Positions 36,209-44,740 of a stretch of 64,000 nucleotides of DNA are shown piece by piece; position 1 is the first letter of the stretch; each line of letters starts with the position of its first letter. Origin of the DNA: Bog-532 sp963828445 (GTDB lineage: Bacteria; Actinomycetota; Actinomycetes; Streptosporangiales; Streptosporangiaceae); contig CAWHFP010000005.1 of the NCBI GenBank assembly GCA_963828445.1, positions 248,001 through 312,000 on the forward strand. Direction: 5' to 3'. Below the pieces are notes generated by a model. The model had not been told where the DNA came from. It worked only from the letters and a program-made list of their open reading frames with translations, and did not search any database. The position numbers and the translations under genes are program-made.

Positions 36209-36828
36209 GCCGGTGGGAGCCCAACGCGCGCGGCCGGCTGGAACAGGCCGCGGCCGAGCTCTTTGCTGAGCGCGGCTACGACCAGACCACGGTGGCCGAC
36301 ATCGCCGAACGGGCCGGCCTGACCGAGCGGACGTTCTTCCGGCATTTCAGCGACAAGCGCGAGGTGCTGTTCTCCGGTCAGGAGCAGTTCCGGGACAGCT
36401 TCGTCAGCGCGGTGGCGGCGGCGCCGGCCGGGGCCACGCCGGTGGAGGCGCTGGCCGCGGGCCTGTACGCGTCCGGGGAGCGGCTGCAGAGCCGGGCCGA
36501 GCTGTCCCCGCACCGGCAGGCCATCATCGACGCGCACCCGGAGCTGCAGGAGCGCGAGCTGATCAAGATGGCCCGGCTGGGTGAGGCGGCCGCGGCCGCG
36601 CTGCGCGACCGCGGCGTGGCCGAGCCGGCCGCCACGCTGACCGCGGACACCGGCATCGCGGTGTTCCGCATCGCGTTCGCCCGCTGGCTGGCCGAGGGGG
36701 TCGCGCGACCGCTCCCCGAGGTCATGAAGGAGACCCTCGGGGAGCTGGTCGCGCTGTACGCGCCCCCGGCTGCGGCCCCGGCGTCCACGCGCGCCGGTCA
36801 GCTCCCGGTGACCGGGGTGATGTTGTAG
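36205..36828 (+). CDS. TetR-family transcriptional regulator
   Basis: 207 aa. Helix-turn-helix in TTVADIAERAGLTERTFFRH; the ligand domain is Ala-rich and diverged. ATG 36205 overlaps the aldolase stop, so it is the third gene of the operon controlled by operator A. The end overlaps by 31 bases the end of the convergent flavin oxidase gene. It could set the level of the catabolic genes together with the GntR regulator; no separate operator is evident. Confidence 0.85.
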   Translation: MSRWEPNARGRLEQAAAELFAERGYDQTTVADIAERAGLTERTFFRHFSDKREVLFSGQEQFRDSFVSAVAAAPAGATPVEALAAGLYASGERLQSRAELSPHRQAIIDAHPELQERELIKMARLGEAAAAALRDRGVAEPAATLTADTGIAVFRIAFARWLAEGVARPLPEVMKETLGELVALYAPPAAAPASTRAGQLPVTGVML

Positions 36829-38243
36829 TTGGCCCGGAACAGGTTCTCCGGGTCGTACTGGGCCTTGACCCGGCCCAGCCTGGCGTACTTCTCCGGGCCG
36901 CCGAGGGCCTCCACCACCCGGTCCAGCTCGTCCATGTTCAGCATGTTGAAGTAGACGCCCCGGCCCAGCCAGGGGTCCAGGTCGGCCACGGCGGCGCGGG
37001 TCCGGGCCATGTAGTCGGCATCGTGGGCCGGGTCGTCCCAGCGCATGGCGAAGTTCAGCCAGAGCTGGTAGCCACGGTTGGAGAACGCGGTGGCGTCCTC
37101 GGCCACGTCGCCGATGGCGCCGCCCAGGCCGATCAGCTCGACCTCGCCCTCCATCGGCATGTCGCTCCAGAACCGCACCAGCGTGTCGATGGCCTGGTCG
37201 GACAGGTCTTCGACGTGGGCTTCCTTGGTGTAGTAGCGGTGGCCGTCCTCGAACTCGACGTCGATCAGCTTCTGCACCCCGGCCGCGAACGGCAGCACCG
37301 TGGCCGCCGACACCGCGGGCCGGCCCACCGACCGGAGCCGGTCGATCAGCTCCACCCCTTCGGGGGCTTCGGCGTCCTCCAGCCACATGGCCACCAGCAT
37401 CAGCAGCCGCTTGCCGACCAGCTCCGGCGGCACGAACGGCAGCGCGGGCATGTCGTGCTTGAGGGCCGCGTGGTAGCCGACCGAGCGGGGCAGCGTCGGG
37501 TACAGGGCCCAGTACTCGCGCAGGGCCTGGGCCGCGTCCTCCACCTCGTAGAGCGCGACCCCGATCCGCATCATCGGGCCGAACTCCTGGGCCCGGAACG
37601 TGAACCGGGTGACGATGCCGAAGTTGCCGCCCCCGCCGCGCAGGGCCCACATCAGGTCCGGGTGGTCGGCCTCGGTGACCTCGATGACCTCCCCGCTGGC
37701 CAGCACCAGCTCCAGGGAGACGAACTGGTCGCAGGTCAGGCCGTAGGGGCGGGAGAACCAGCCGATGCCGCCGCCCAGGGACAGCCCGGCCACCCCGGTC
37801 TCGGACATGATGCCGGCCGGGACGATCAGCCCGTGCGCGGAGGCGGCCGCGTCCACGTCACCCAGGCGGCAGCCGCCGCCCACGTGGACCAGCTTGTTCT
37901 CCGGGTCCACGGTGACCTCGCGCAGGCCGCTCAGGTCGAGGGTCAGGCCGCCCTCGGACATGCCCTTGCCGGCCACGTTGTGACCGCCGCAGCGGACCGA
38001 GGGGTACAGGCTGTGCTCGCGGGCCACGTTGACCGCGGCCACCACGTCGGCCGTGCTGGTACAGCGCAGGATCAGGCCGGGACGCCGGTCGATCATGGCG
38101 TTCCACAGCTGGCGGGCCGACTCGTACTCGGGGTGGTCGGGGCCGATGATGTCGCCCTTGAACTGGCCGTCCAGCTGCTGGGTGATGCGGGCGCGCAGGT
38201 CGGCGTCGATCAGCGTGGCCGCGGGGCTGGTGAGATCAGTCAT
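36798..38243 (-). CDS. FAD-linked oxidase (BBE/VAO family)
   Basis: 481-aa flavin oxidase. FAD part: SVRCGGHNVAGKG, with the His expected to carry covalent FAD, and GVAGLSLGGGIGWFSRPYGL; C-terminal BBE motif AQYDPENLFRANYNI. The second covalent Cys of berberine-bridge-type enzymes is not seen before the GLSLGGG loop, so attachment is probably single. No signal peptide, so it is cytoplasmic. Last gene of the operon starting at 40986; ATG 38243 overlaps the stop of the DUF1857 gene (ATGA). Substrate unknown, perhaps a phenol or alcohol side chain. Confidence 0.87.
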   Translation of the reverse strand: MTDLTSPAATLIDADLRARITQQLDGQFKGDIIGPDHPEYESARQLWNAMIDRRPGLILRCTSTADVVAAVNVAREHSLYPSVRCGGHNVAGKGMSEGGLTLDLSGLREVTVDPENKLVHVGGGCRLGDVDAAASAHGLIVPAGIMSETGVAGLSLGGGIGWFSRPYGLTCDQFVSLELVLASGEVIEVTEADHPDLMWALRGGGGNFGIVTRFTFRAQEFGPMMRIGVALYEVEDAAQALREYWALYPTLPRSVGYHAALKHDMPALPFVPPELVGKRLLMLVAMWLEDAEAPEGVELIDRLRSVGRPAVSAATVLPFAAGVQKLIDVEFEDGHRYYTKEAHVEDLSDQAIDTLVRFWSDMPMEGEVELIGLGGAIGDVAEDATAFSNRGYQLWLNFAMRWDDPAHDADYMARTRAAVADLDPWLGRGVYFNMLNMDELDRVVEALGGPEKYARLGRVKAQYDPENLFRANYNITPVTGS

Positions 38244-38707
38244 GCCGTCACCGCCTCTCCGGTCTTGATCCGGCGCATGGCGGCCAGGGTGGCCGCCACC
38301 GCCTTGAGGTAGTCGCCGGTCATCGAGTCGGCGTACTCCTGCTCGCCGGCTGAGCCACCTTTGACGCCCTGGACGACCAGGGCGAAGCTGAACCGCAGCC
38401 GCAGGTCGTCACCGTCGCCCTCGATCTCGTTGGCGATCGTGCCCAGCACCGGCCCGGCGATCCGGGTGAAGGTGACCCGGTGCGGCTCCTCCATGGTGAT
38501 CCGTTCGGTGAACCGCTGGCCGCGGAAGTCGATGTCGCGGTCGAAGGTGGTGTCGCTGATCCGGTCGGTGACCTCGCAGTAGGTCATGCTGGGCACGAAC
38601 GGCAGCGCGTTGTTGGCCTTCAGGACCAGGCCGTCCCAGACGTCAGCCCGGGACAGCTTCGGCTCCCCCGGCTCGTTCGCCGGGAGGGCGTGCGAGACGA
38701 AGATCAT
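38240..38707 (-). CDS. DUF1857 / SRPBCC-fold protein
   Basis: 155-aa START-like (SRPBCC) protein of the AtaL/DUF1857 group: starts MIFVSHALPANEPGEPKLSR, then DVWDGLVLKANNALPFVP, SDTTFDRDIDFRGQRFTERI and the end AVAATLAAMRRI. Such proteins bind hydrophobic ligands in a cleft; some help oxidative or cyclising enzymes in fungi. Overlaps the FAH-family gene before it and the oxidase after it, so expression is tightly coupled to the flavin oxidase. Confidence 0.75.
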   Translation of the reverse strand: MIFVSHALPANEPGEPKLSRADVWDGLVLKANNALPFVPSMTYCEVTDRISDTTFDRDIDFRGQRFTERITMEEPHRVTFTRIAGPVLGTIANEIEGDGDDLRLRFSFALVVQGVKGGSAGEQEYADSMTGDYLKAVAATLAAMRRIKTGEAVTA

Positions 38708-39603
38708 GATGTTCCTCCGGATGAATTGACCACGGTGTTTTCCAAAGTCCCCAGGCCGTCCACGCTGGTCCGGACGACGTCGCCCGGCCGCAGGTACAGG
38801 CCGCGGCTGGCCCCGACCCCGGACGGGCTGCCGGTGGCGATCACGTCGCCGGGTTCGAGGGTGGCCACCTCACTGGCCGCCGCGATCAGCTCGGCGACCG
38901 GGCAGACCATGTCGGCGGTGGACTCGTCCTGGTGCAGCTCGCCGTTGACCCACAGCCGGACCCGCAGGTCCTGCGGGTCCGGCACCTGGAAGGCCGGGGT
39001 GATGCCGGGGCCGAGCGGCAGCGAACCGTCCAGCGACTTGGCCGCGAACCAGTCGTAGACGAACGGCGCGGCGGTGACGTCCGGCCGGCGGTGCAGGCCG
39101 CGGGCGGTGATGTCGTTGGCCACGCAGTAGCCGGCCACGGCGCGCAGTGCGTCTTTTTGGGCGATGTCCCGGCCGCCGGTGCCGATGACCACGGCCAGCT
39201 CGGCCTCCCAGTCGAGCCGGGACCGGTCCGGGGCGCGATCCACGATGGGGTCGGCGGGCCCGATGATCGTGGTGCTGGGCGCCTTGAGGAAGAAGAACGG
39301 GCGCCAGCCCTGCTCGGGGATCTCCACCCCCATCTCGCGCATGTGGCGGCGGTAGTTGACCCCGGCGCAGAGCACCTTGCGCGGCCAGCGCAGCGGGGCC
39401 AGCAGCCGGTCGTAGGTGACCGGCGGCGCGCCCGTCACCTCCAGGTCGCGCAGCACCGGCTCGGCCTGGTCCCAGTCGGCCAGCAGTTCCATCATGGTCG
39501 GCCAGCGCTTGAGCTCGGGCGGCCCGGCCAGCGAACCGTCGGCCCGCAGCACCGCCAGCCCGGGGGTGCCGTCGCGCTCGTAGGTGCACAGCTGCCAGGT
39601 CAT
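38704..39603 (-). CDS. Fumarylacetoacetate hydrolase-family enzyme
   Basis: 299 aa. N-terminal domain plus FAH catalytic barrel: VLCAGVNYRRHMREMG, metal ligands in LDWEAELAVVIG, VANDITARGL, and LEPGDVIATGSPSGVG. The family covers hydratases/decarboxylases of 2-oxo-dienoates (HpaG/HpaH, MhpD relatives), acylpyruvases and FAH. In this locus it could be the 2-hydroxypenta-2,4-dienoate hydratase step missing between the C-C hydrolase and the aldolase, but this is inferred from context. Overlaps both neighbours by four bases. Confidence 0.85.
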   Translation of the reverse strand: MTWQLCTYERDGTPGLAVLRADGSLAGPPELKRWPTMMELLADWDQAEPVLRDLEVTGAPPVTYDRLLAPLRWPRKVLCAGVNYRRHMREMGVEIPEQGWRPFFFLKAPSTTIIGPADPIVDRAPDRSRLDWEAELAVVIGTGGRDIAQKDALRAVAGYCVANDITARGLHRRPDVTAAPFVYDWFAAKSLDGSLPLGPGITPAFQVPDPQDLRVRLWVNGELHQDESTADMVCPVAELIAAASEVATLEPGDVIATGSPSGVGASRGLYLRPGDVVRTSVDGLGTLENTVVNSSGGTS

Positions 39604-40523
39604 CTGGGTTCTTCTCCTTGGCTGGGTTCCGGGGCTGGCGCGGGGGCCGGGCTCAGGGCGGAGACGCCCGCGATCTGGTCGAGCACGCAGGCGATGTCCA
39701 GGGCGCCCCAGCCCTCGGCCACCGCCTGGTCGAACACGGCCTTGGCCGAGCTGAACACCGGAGTGGGCAGGGCGGTCTGGGCCGCGTTGGCCTCGATCTG
39801 CTCCAGGATCGGGTGCAGCGTGCTGATCGGCCCGGGCGCGGGCGACCAGGTACGGGCCCGCATGACCGGCCCCCGCTGCCGCCAGATGGCCGACGAGCCG
39901 ATCGACTCGTCCAGCGTCCGCTGGACCAGGTCCAGGTCCAGGCCCCCGCGCCGGGCCAGTTCCATGGCTTCGGCCGCGGCCACCGTGTGCACGGCCAGCA
40001 GCAGGTTGGCCACGTACTTCATCAGCGCGCCGGTGCCGAACGCCCCGGTGTAGACCCAGGGCCCGGCGATGGCGTCCAGCACCGGCCGGACCTGCTCGGC
40101 CGCGGCCTCGGACCCGGACACGAACGTGGTCGCGCGCCTGGCCACCACCAGCGGCGGGCCGCCGCTGATCGGGCAGTCGAGCAGCTCGCCGCCGGACTCG
40201 GCCACCGCGTCGCGCACGGACCGCTTGCGTTCGACGTCCACGGTGCTCATCTCGATGTGCACGGTGCCGGGCCGCATCGTGGTCAGGGTGCCGTGCGGGC
40301 CGCAGACCACGTTGGTCACCGCGTCGGCGTCGGGCACGATCGACAGCAGCACGTCCGCCTCGGCCGCGACCTCGGCGGCCGAGGCGGCCACCGTGCCGCC
40401 GGCCTCGGCCAGGTCCGGCGACCCGGAGCGCCGGTAGCCGATGACCTCGAAGCCCCGCTCCATCAGGTTGCGGGCGATGGGCAGGCCCATCACACCGAGA
40501 CCGATCACGCCCACTCGCTGCAT
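39600..40523 (-). CDS. 3-Hydroxyisobutyrate dehydrogenase-family oxidoreductase
   Basis: 307-aa NAD(P)-dependent beta-hydroxyacid dehydrogenase. Rossmann motif VGVIGLGVMGLPIARNL, substrate loop LLDCPISGGPP, catalytic Lys in ALMKYVANLLL. ATG 40523 has AAGGAGG six bases upstream; the frame is open further but that part is not protein-like. The C-terminus adds a Pro/Ala tail. Second gene of the operon from 40986. Likely oxidises a hydroxy intermediate of the aromatic substrate or its side chain. Confidence 0.88.
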   Translation of the reverse strand: MQRVGVIGLGVMGLPIARNLMERGFEVIGYRRSGSPDLAEAGGTVAASAAEVAAEADVLLSIVPDADAVTNVVCGPHGTLTTMRPGTVHIEMSTVDVERKRSVRDAVAESGGELLDCPISGGPPLVVARRATTFVSGSEAAAEQVRPVLDAIAGPWVYTGAFGTGALMKYVANLLLAVHTVAAAEAMELARRGGLDLDLVQRTLDESIGSSAIWRQRGPVMRARTWSPAPGPISTLHPILEQIEANAAQTALPTPVFSSAKAVFDQAVAEGWGALDIACVLDQIAGVSALSPAPAPAPEPSQGEEPR

Positions 40524-40596
40524 CGCTGCCTCCTTGCAGCCCGTCTTGCCCTTGCCGTCTTGCTTGTTGTTGCGGTCTTGCTTGTTCTGGCGGTGG

Positions 40597-40986
40597 CTAG
40601 TGCCAGTCGTAGGTGCCGGTGCCCAGGCTGACCCGGACCCCGATGCTGCCCTCGTTGAGCCGCCACCGGTACAGCTCGAACGTGCGCAGCCCGTGCCGGA
40701 CGAACGGGTCGCCATCGGCGATCTTCCGGGCCGTCTCCTCGTCGGGGACCCGGAGGATCGTCAGGCCGGAGCCGGGCCCGGTGCCCGGTCCGGACAGCAG
40801 CGGCCCGGAGGCCAGCAGCACGTCGCGCCGCTCCAGGTCGAGCAGCCAGGCGACGTGTTCTTGGACACAGGCTTCGATGGCTGCCAGGTCGGTTCCGGGC
40901 CGCGGGATGGACCGGACCAGCCAGTAGTCACGTCCGAGCAGCCGGGCCAGATCGACCCCGGCGGCTGGCTCCTGGCTGCTCGTCAT
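40597..40986 (-). CDS. YciI-like protein
   Basis: 129-aa small alpha/beta barrel of the YCII-related family: VQEHVAWLLDLERRDVLLAS, then GLTILRVPDEETARKIADGD and PFVRHGLRTFELYRW. The His and Asp typical of the YciI pocket are there. In catabolic clusters such proteins act as lactone isomerases/dehydrochlorinases or remain unassigned. ATG 40986 has GAGG only one base away, so the start is uncertain. First gene of the operon that runs to 36798; operator B is six bases upstream. Confidence 0.72.
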   Translation of the reverse strand: MTSSQEPAAGVDLARLLGRDYWLVRSIPRPGTDLAAIEACVQEHVAWLLDLERRDVLLASGPLLSGPGTGPGSGLTILRVPDEETARKIADGDPFVRHGLRTFELYRWRLNEGSIGVRVSLGTGTYDWH

Positions 40987-40992
40987 ACCTCA

Positions 40993-41008
40993 AAACTGTA
41001 TGCAGTTT
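40993..41008. promoter_or_regulatory. GntR operator B
   Basis: AAACTGTATGCAGTTT, the exact reverse complement of operators A and D. It lies between the YciI operon (minus strand) and the GntR gene (plus strand), six bases from the YciI ATG. Confidence 0.85.
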
Positions 41009-41037
41009 CGCGGCGGCGTCAACCCCTTCGCGGGACC

Positions 41038-41053
41038 AAACTGTATGCAGATC
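41038..41053. promoter_or_regulatory. GntR operator C (autoregulation)
   Basis: AAACTGTATGCAGATC, 14 of 16 positions identical to operator B, 45 bases away from it centre to centre and 17 bases upstream of the GntR ATG. Confidence 0.75.
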
Positions 41054-41070
41054 GACCGGGATCAGGAACA

Positions 41071-41853
41071 ATGGAGCCCATGGCCCGCGTCGTTGAGCTT
41101 CCTGACATCCGCAAGGTCGACCTGCCGGAGGCCCGGCAGGCCATCCCGCACGTGCACGCCTACCTGCGGGAGTGCATCCTCGACGGCACCCTGACCCCCG
41201 GCACCAAGCTGTCCCAGGTCAGCCTGGCCCGCCAGCTGGGCGTGAGCCGGACGCCGCTGCGCGAGGTCCTGCGCATGCTGCAGGAAGAGGGCCTGGTCGA
41301 GATCGAGCCCAACCAGCGCACCCGGGTCGCGGGCCTGGATCCCCAGGAGCTGGACGACGTGTACGCCAGCCGCATCCTGCTGGAGACGCTGGCCCTGTCG
41401 ATGACCATGACCGCGTTCGGCGCGGCCTCCCGCAAGGAAGCCAAGCGCCTGCTGACCGCGATGCGGCGGGCGGCCAAGAGCGGCGATTTCGACGCCTGGT
41501 TCGCCACTCATGCCGACTTCCACCGGCTGTTCACCGCCGGCGCCGGTGAGTCGATGAAGCGCCAGCTCCAGACGCTGGCCGACCGGACCATCCGCTACAT
41601 CCGGATCTACCAGGTCTCCGACCCGCACAGCTGGCAGACCGCGGGCGACGTCGAGCACGCCCGGATCCTGGAGGCCCTGATCGCCGGCGACGAGCCCGGC
41701 GCCCTGGTCGGCATGGCTCACCATCTGGCCCGCACCGCCCTCCGGGTGCTGGCCGACTGCTCCCCCGACTACGCCCCCACCGCCGTGCCCCACGCCGTCG
41801 CCCTGATCGAAGAGGGGCGCGCCCCGGCCGTTCCCCTCACCAGCGTCAGCTAG
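41071..41853 (+). CDS. GntR-family regulator (FCD domain) of the catabolic regulon
   Basis: 260 aa. N-terminal winged helix LSQVSLARQLGVSRTPLREV with MLQEEGLVEIEPN, then an all-helical FCD domain with metal/ligand residues in ATHADFHRLFT, GDVEHARILEALIAGD and GMAHHLARTAL. ATG 41071 (AGGA just upstream) or ATG 41080. Two copies of the 16-bp operator lie in its promoter, and two more precede operons at 34232 and 46109, so it is the likely repressor of the meta-cleavage genes and of itself, released by a pathway intermediate. Confidence 0.9.
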   Translation: MEPMARVVELPDIRKVDLPEARQAIPHVHAYLRECILDGTLTPGTKLSQVSLARQLGVSRTPLREVLRMLQEEGLVEIEPNQRTRVAGLDPQELDDVYASRILLETLALSMTMTAFGAASRKEAKRLLTAMRRAAKSGDFDAWFATHADFHRLFTAGAGESMKRQLQTLADRTIRYIRIYQVSDPHSWQTAGDVEHARILEALIAGDEPGALVGMAHHLARTALRVLADCSPDYAPTAVPHAVALIEEGRAPAVPLTSVS

Positions 41854-43020
41854 TCAGGGCTGGGCGGCTTCCTGGGGCTGGGCGTCTTCGGGCTGGACGG
41901 TGGTGCCGGTGAAGAACTCGATCAGGCCGCAGGGGGCACGGTCGCCGAGGCAGAGGTCCACGATCTCGTGGGCGTCGGCGGATTCGGCCTCGCTGCGCGG
42001 GAACATGACCGCTTCGTAGGCGGTCAGCGCGGCCTCGACGTCGCCGGGGTGGGCGGCGATGGCCTGCCCGAGCTCGGCGCCATCGAGCATGGCCAGGTTG
42101 GCGCCCTCACCGGACGGCGGCATCAGGTGCGCGGCGTCCCCGAGCAGGGTCACGCCGGGTACCCGGTCCCACCGATGGCCATCCGGGAGTGCGTAGATCA
42201 TGCGCGCGACCGGCCCGGTCTCGCCGTCGGTGATCAGCGCGACCAGCTCCGGCGCCCAGCCCTCGAACTCGGCCGCGACCCGGGCCGTGGCCGTGGTGGC
42301 GTCGGTGAAGTCGATGGCGGCGAACCACTCGGCCGGGTGGACCAGCTGAACGTAGGTGTGCAGGACGCCCCCGGCCTCGCGGTGGGCGGTGATCCCTTTC
42401 CCGGGGGTGAGGGCCATCATCCCACCGGCGCCGACGGCCGCGGCGGCCGCGGGATGCCGCTGGTCAGCGTGCTGTAGATAGGTCTCGACGAACGTCAGGC
42501 CGGCGTACTCGGGCCTGGCCTGCGACAGCAGCGGCCGGACCTTCGACCAGGCGCCGTCGGCCCCGACCAGGAGATCGGTGGTCACGGCCGTCCCGTCGGC
42601 GAAGCTCAGCCGGTGGCGGCCGTGGCCCAGGGGTGAGACCGTGGTCAGCTTCTTGCCCCACTGGACGGTCCCGGCGGGCAGGGAGTCGAGAAGGATGCGG
42701 CGCAGGTCGCCGCGGAGCGCCTCGGGGCGCCCGTGCCGGCCGTCGTCGGACTCCTCGTACAGCACCTGGCCCCGCGGGTCGAGCACCCGGGTGGCCTCGG
42801 CGCCCTCGTGGATGATGGCGTGGAACTCGTCGGTGAGGCCGGCCGCGGCCAGGGCGACCTGCCCGTTGTGCTCGTGCATGTCGAGCTGGCCGCCCTGGGT
42901 CCGGGCCTGCGCCGACGGCTCCGCCTCGTAGACCGTGGCCGCGATGCCGCGGACGTGCAGAACGCGGGCCAGGGTGAGGCCGCCGAGACCGGCCCCGATG
43001 ATCGCGATGGGTGTCGTCAT
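41854..43020 (-). CDS. FAD-dependent monooxygenase (TetX-like)
   Basis: 388-aa class A flavoprotein hydroxylase. FAD fold AIIGAGLGGLTLARVL, TetX-like loop GGQLDMHEHNGQVAL, DG motif LLVGADGAWSKVR, and GD motif LLGDAAHLMPPSGEGANLAM. The overall motif set resembles TetX-type and PgaE/RdmE-type enzymes, so the substrate could be a polyketide-like drug or an aromatic. ATG 43020. Divergent from the TetR gene, with two TetR-type palindromes between them (43081-43119). It is not behind a GntR operator, so it is probably a separate inducible unit inside the cluster. Confidence 0.87.
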   Translation of the reverse strand: MTTPIAIIGAGLGGLTLARVLHVRGIAATVYEAEPSAQARTQGGQLDMHEHNGQVALAAAGLTDEFHAIIHEGAEATRVLDPRGQVLYEESDDGRHGRPEALRGDLRRILLDSLPAGTVQWGKKLTTVSPLGHGRHRLSFADGTAVTTDLLVGADGAWSKVRPLLSQARPEYAGLTFVETYLQHADQRHPAAAAAVGAGGMMALTPGKGITAHREAGGVLHTYVQLVHPAEWFAAIDFTDATTATARVAAEFEGWAPELVALITDGETGPVARMIYALPDGHRWDRVPGVTLLGDAAHLMPPSGEGANLAMLDGAELGQAIAAHPGDVEAALTAYEAVMFPRSEAESADAHEIVDLCLGDRAPCGLIEFFTGTTVQPEDAQPQEAAQP

Positions 43021-43080
43021 GGTGATGCCCCCTTCCGGGTGTCGTTTCGTGGCGTTCCGTGTCGTTTCGCCGAGCTGCTT

Positions 43081-43119
43081 TGGAACGTTGTTCCATAGCC
43101 ATCTTGGAACATCGTTCCA
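43081..43119. promoter_or_regulatory. Two TetR-type operators
   Basis: TGGAACGTTGTTCCA (43081-43095) and TGGAACATCGTTCCA (43105-43119): same 6-bp arms, three-base centre, 24 bases apart. They lie between the divergent monooxygenase and TetR genes. Confidence 0.85.
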
Positions 43120-43130
43120 ACTATGTCAAG

Positions 43131-43811
43131 ATGGTGTCCATGGCGGCCAGGACCAAGCGGGCGGAACGGCGTACGGACGCGCTGTCCAAGGAGCGGATCG
43201 TCGAGGCGGCGATCGAGATCCTCGACGTCGACGGCGAGAACGCGCTGACCTTCCGCGCCCTCTCGGCTCGCCTGGCCACCGGGGCCGGGGCGATCTATCA
43301 CCATGTGGCCAGCAAGGACGCGCTGCTGGCCACGGCGACCAACGGTGTCGTCAGCCGGGTCGTGGCCGACGTGGACCGCGGGGCGGAGCCGCGGGCGGCG
43401 ATCCGGGCCCTGGCCGTGGGCATGTTCGACGCGATCGACGCCCATCCCTGGGTGGGGACCGAGTTGTCCCGGGAGCCGTGGCAGTTCGCTTCGCTGCAGG
43501 TCCTGGAGGGCTTCGGCCAGCAGATCACGGCGTTGGGAGTCCCGGCGCGAGCGCAGTTCGACTGCGCATCGGCCCTGCTGAACTACGTTCTCGGTCTGGC
43601 CGGTCAGTACGCCGCGGGCGCCCGCCTGCTGGCGGGCGTCACCGACCGGGCGACCTTCCTGGCCACCGTGGCGGCCCGGTGGGCCCAGCTCGACCCGGCC
43701 GAGTATCCGTTCGTGCGCCAGGTGGCGGCCCAGCTACCCGGGCACGACGATCGCGAGCAGTTCCTGGCCGGGATCGACCTCATCCTGGCCGGCATCACCA
43801 GCGTCCAGTGA
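43131..43811 (+). CDS. TetR-family regulator (TetR_C-type)
   Basis: 226 aa. HTH part LSKERIVEAAIEILD, LTFRALSARLATGAGAIYHH, then a ligand domain with PWVGTELSREPWQFASLQ. ATG 43131 is 12 bases after the second operator; ATG 43140 also possible; no ribosome binding site, so the message may be leaderless. It most likely represses itself and the TetX-like monooxygenase, and its ligand is probably that enzyme's substrate. Confidence 0.88.
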   Translation: MVSMAARTKRAERRTDALSKERIVEAAIEILDVDGENALTFRALSARLATGAGAIYHHVASKDALLATATNGVVSRVVADVDRGAEPRAAIRALAVGMFDAIDAHPWVGTELSREPWQFASLQVLEGFGQQITALGVPARAQFDCASALLNYVLGLAGQYAAGARLLAGVTDRATFLATVAARWAQLDPAEYPFVRQVAAQLPGHDDREQFLAGIDLILAGITSVQ

Positions 43812-43876
43812 GCGGCGGGGTTCTGGGCTGGGGGCCGCGGCTCGGCCGGGGTCACGAGGAGCGGGCCGGGGGGTGG

Positions 43877-44740
43877 CTACTCGGGGGCGAGGAAGGGGTC
43901 GACGGCGGTGAGGAAGTCTCGGGTCTTCTCGATCATGGTCCAGTGGCCGCAGTTGGCCAGGATGTGCAGGCGGGCGTCCGGGAGCAGGTCGATGAGCTGG
44001 GCCGAGGAGACGCGCCACGGGACCACCTGGTCGTCGCGGCCGTGGACGAGCAGGACGGGCTGGCTGATGGCGGCCAGCTCGGAGCCGGACAGGGCCAGGT
44101 CATCGACCCAGCGCTGGCGGGGCTCGGGGAACATGGCGGCCCAGGAGTCGCGGACCGGCGGGTTCAGGCTGGCCTGGTAGCGCAGCCCGACCAGTTCGTC
44201 GGTGATCAGGGCCCGGTTGTGGGCGAACAGGCCGATGACGTGGCGCATCTGCTCGGTGCCGGGGGTGTAGCCCCAGATCTCGTTCAGGCCGTAGGGCAGG
44301 GCCATGGCCACACCCATCGAGCCCATGGTCACGATGCGGCGCACCGCCTCCGGCCGCGCGGCCGCGATGGACAGCGCGATCGCTCCGCCCATGGAGTTGC
44401 CGATGATGTCCACGGTGTCCAGGCCGAGCGTGTCCAGCAGGGCCAGCGCGTGCTCGGTCCAGGCCGCCCGGCCGTAGGTGCGCGGCTCGCCGGTGGCCGT
44501 GCCCCCGAAGCCCAGCTGGTCCGGGGCGATGACCCGGCGGCCGGTGCTCAGGGCCGGGATGACCGGGCGCCAGTTGGCCAGGCCGGTCACGCCGGGGCCG
44601 GAGCCGTGCAGCAGGACCAGGGGCGGGGCGGCCGGGCCGGGCCCGGACGGGTCGCCGGTGTCGATCACGGCCGTGCGGACTCCGGCCACGTCAAGCGCGA
44701 CCGTGTTCATGCTCGCCGGAGCGAGGTCGGTGGTGGTCAT
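43877..44740 (-). CDS. Meta-cleavage product hydrolase (alpha/beta hydrolase, MhpC/BphD-like)
   Basis: 287 aa. Cleaves the C-C bond of ring-fission products to 2-hydroxypenta-2,4-dienoate and an acid. Oxyanion region LLHGSGPGVTGLANW is typical of BphD/MhpC/XylF; nucleophile Ser in IIGNSMGGAIAL, Asp in HGRDDQVVP, His in ANCGHWTMIE. ATG 44740 overlaps the dioxygenase stop (ATGA). Third gene of the operon starting at 46109 under operator D. The ring-fission substrate is unknown. Confidence 0.9.
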   Translation of the reverse strand: MTTTDLAPASMNTVALDVAGVRTAVIDTGDPSGPGPAAPPLVLLHGSGPGVTGLANWRPVIPALSTGRRVIAPDQLGFGGTATGEPRTYGRAAWTEHALALLDTLGLDTVDIIGNSMGGAIALSIAAARPEAVRRIVTMGSMGVAMALPYGLNEIWGYTPGTEQMRHVIGLFAHNRALITDELVGLRYQASLNPPVRDSWAAMFPEPRQRWVDDLALSGSELAAISQPVLLVHGRDDQVVPWRVSSAQLIDLLPDARLHILANCGHWTMIEKTRDFLTAVDPFLAPE

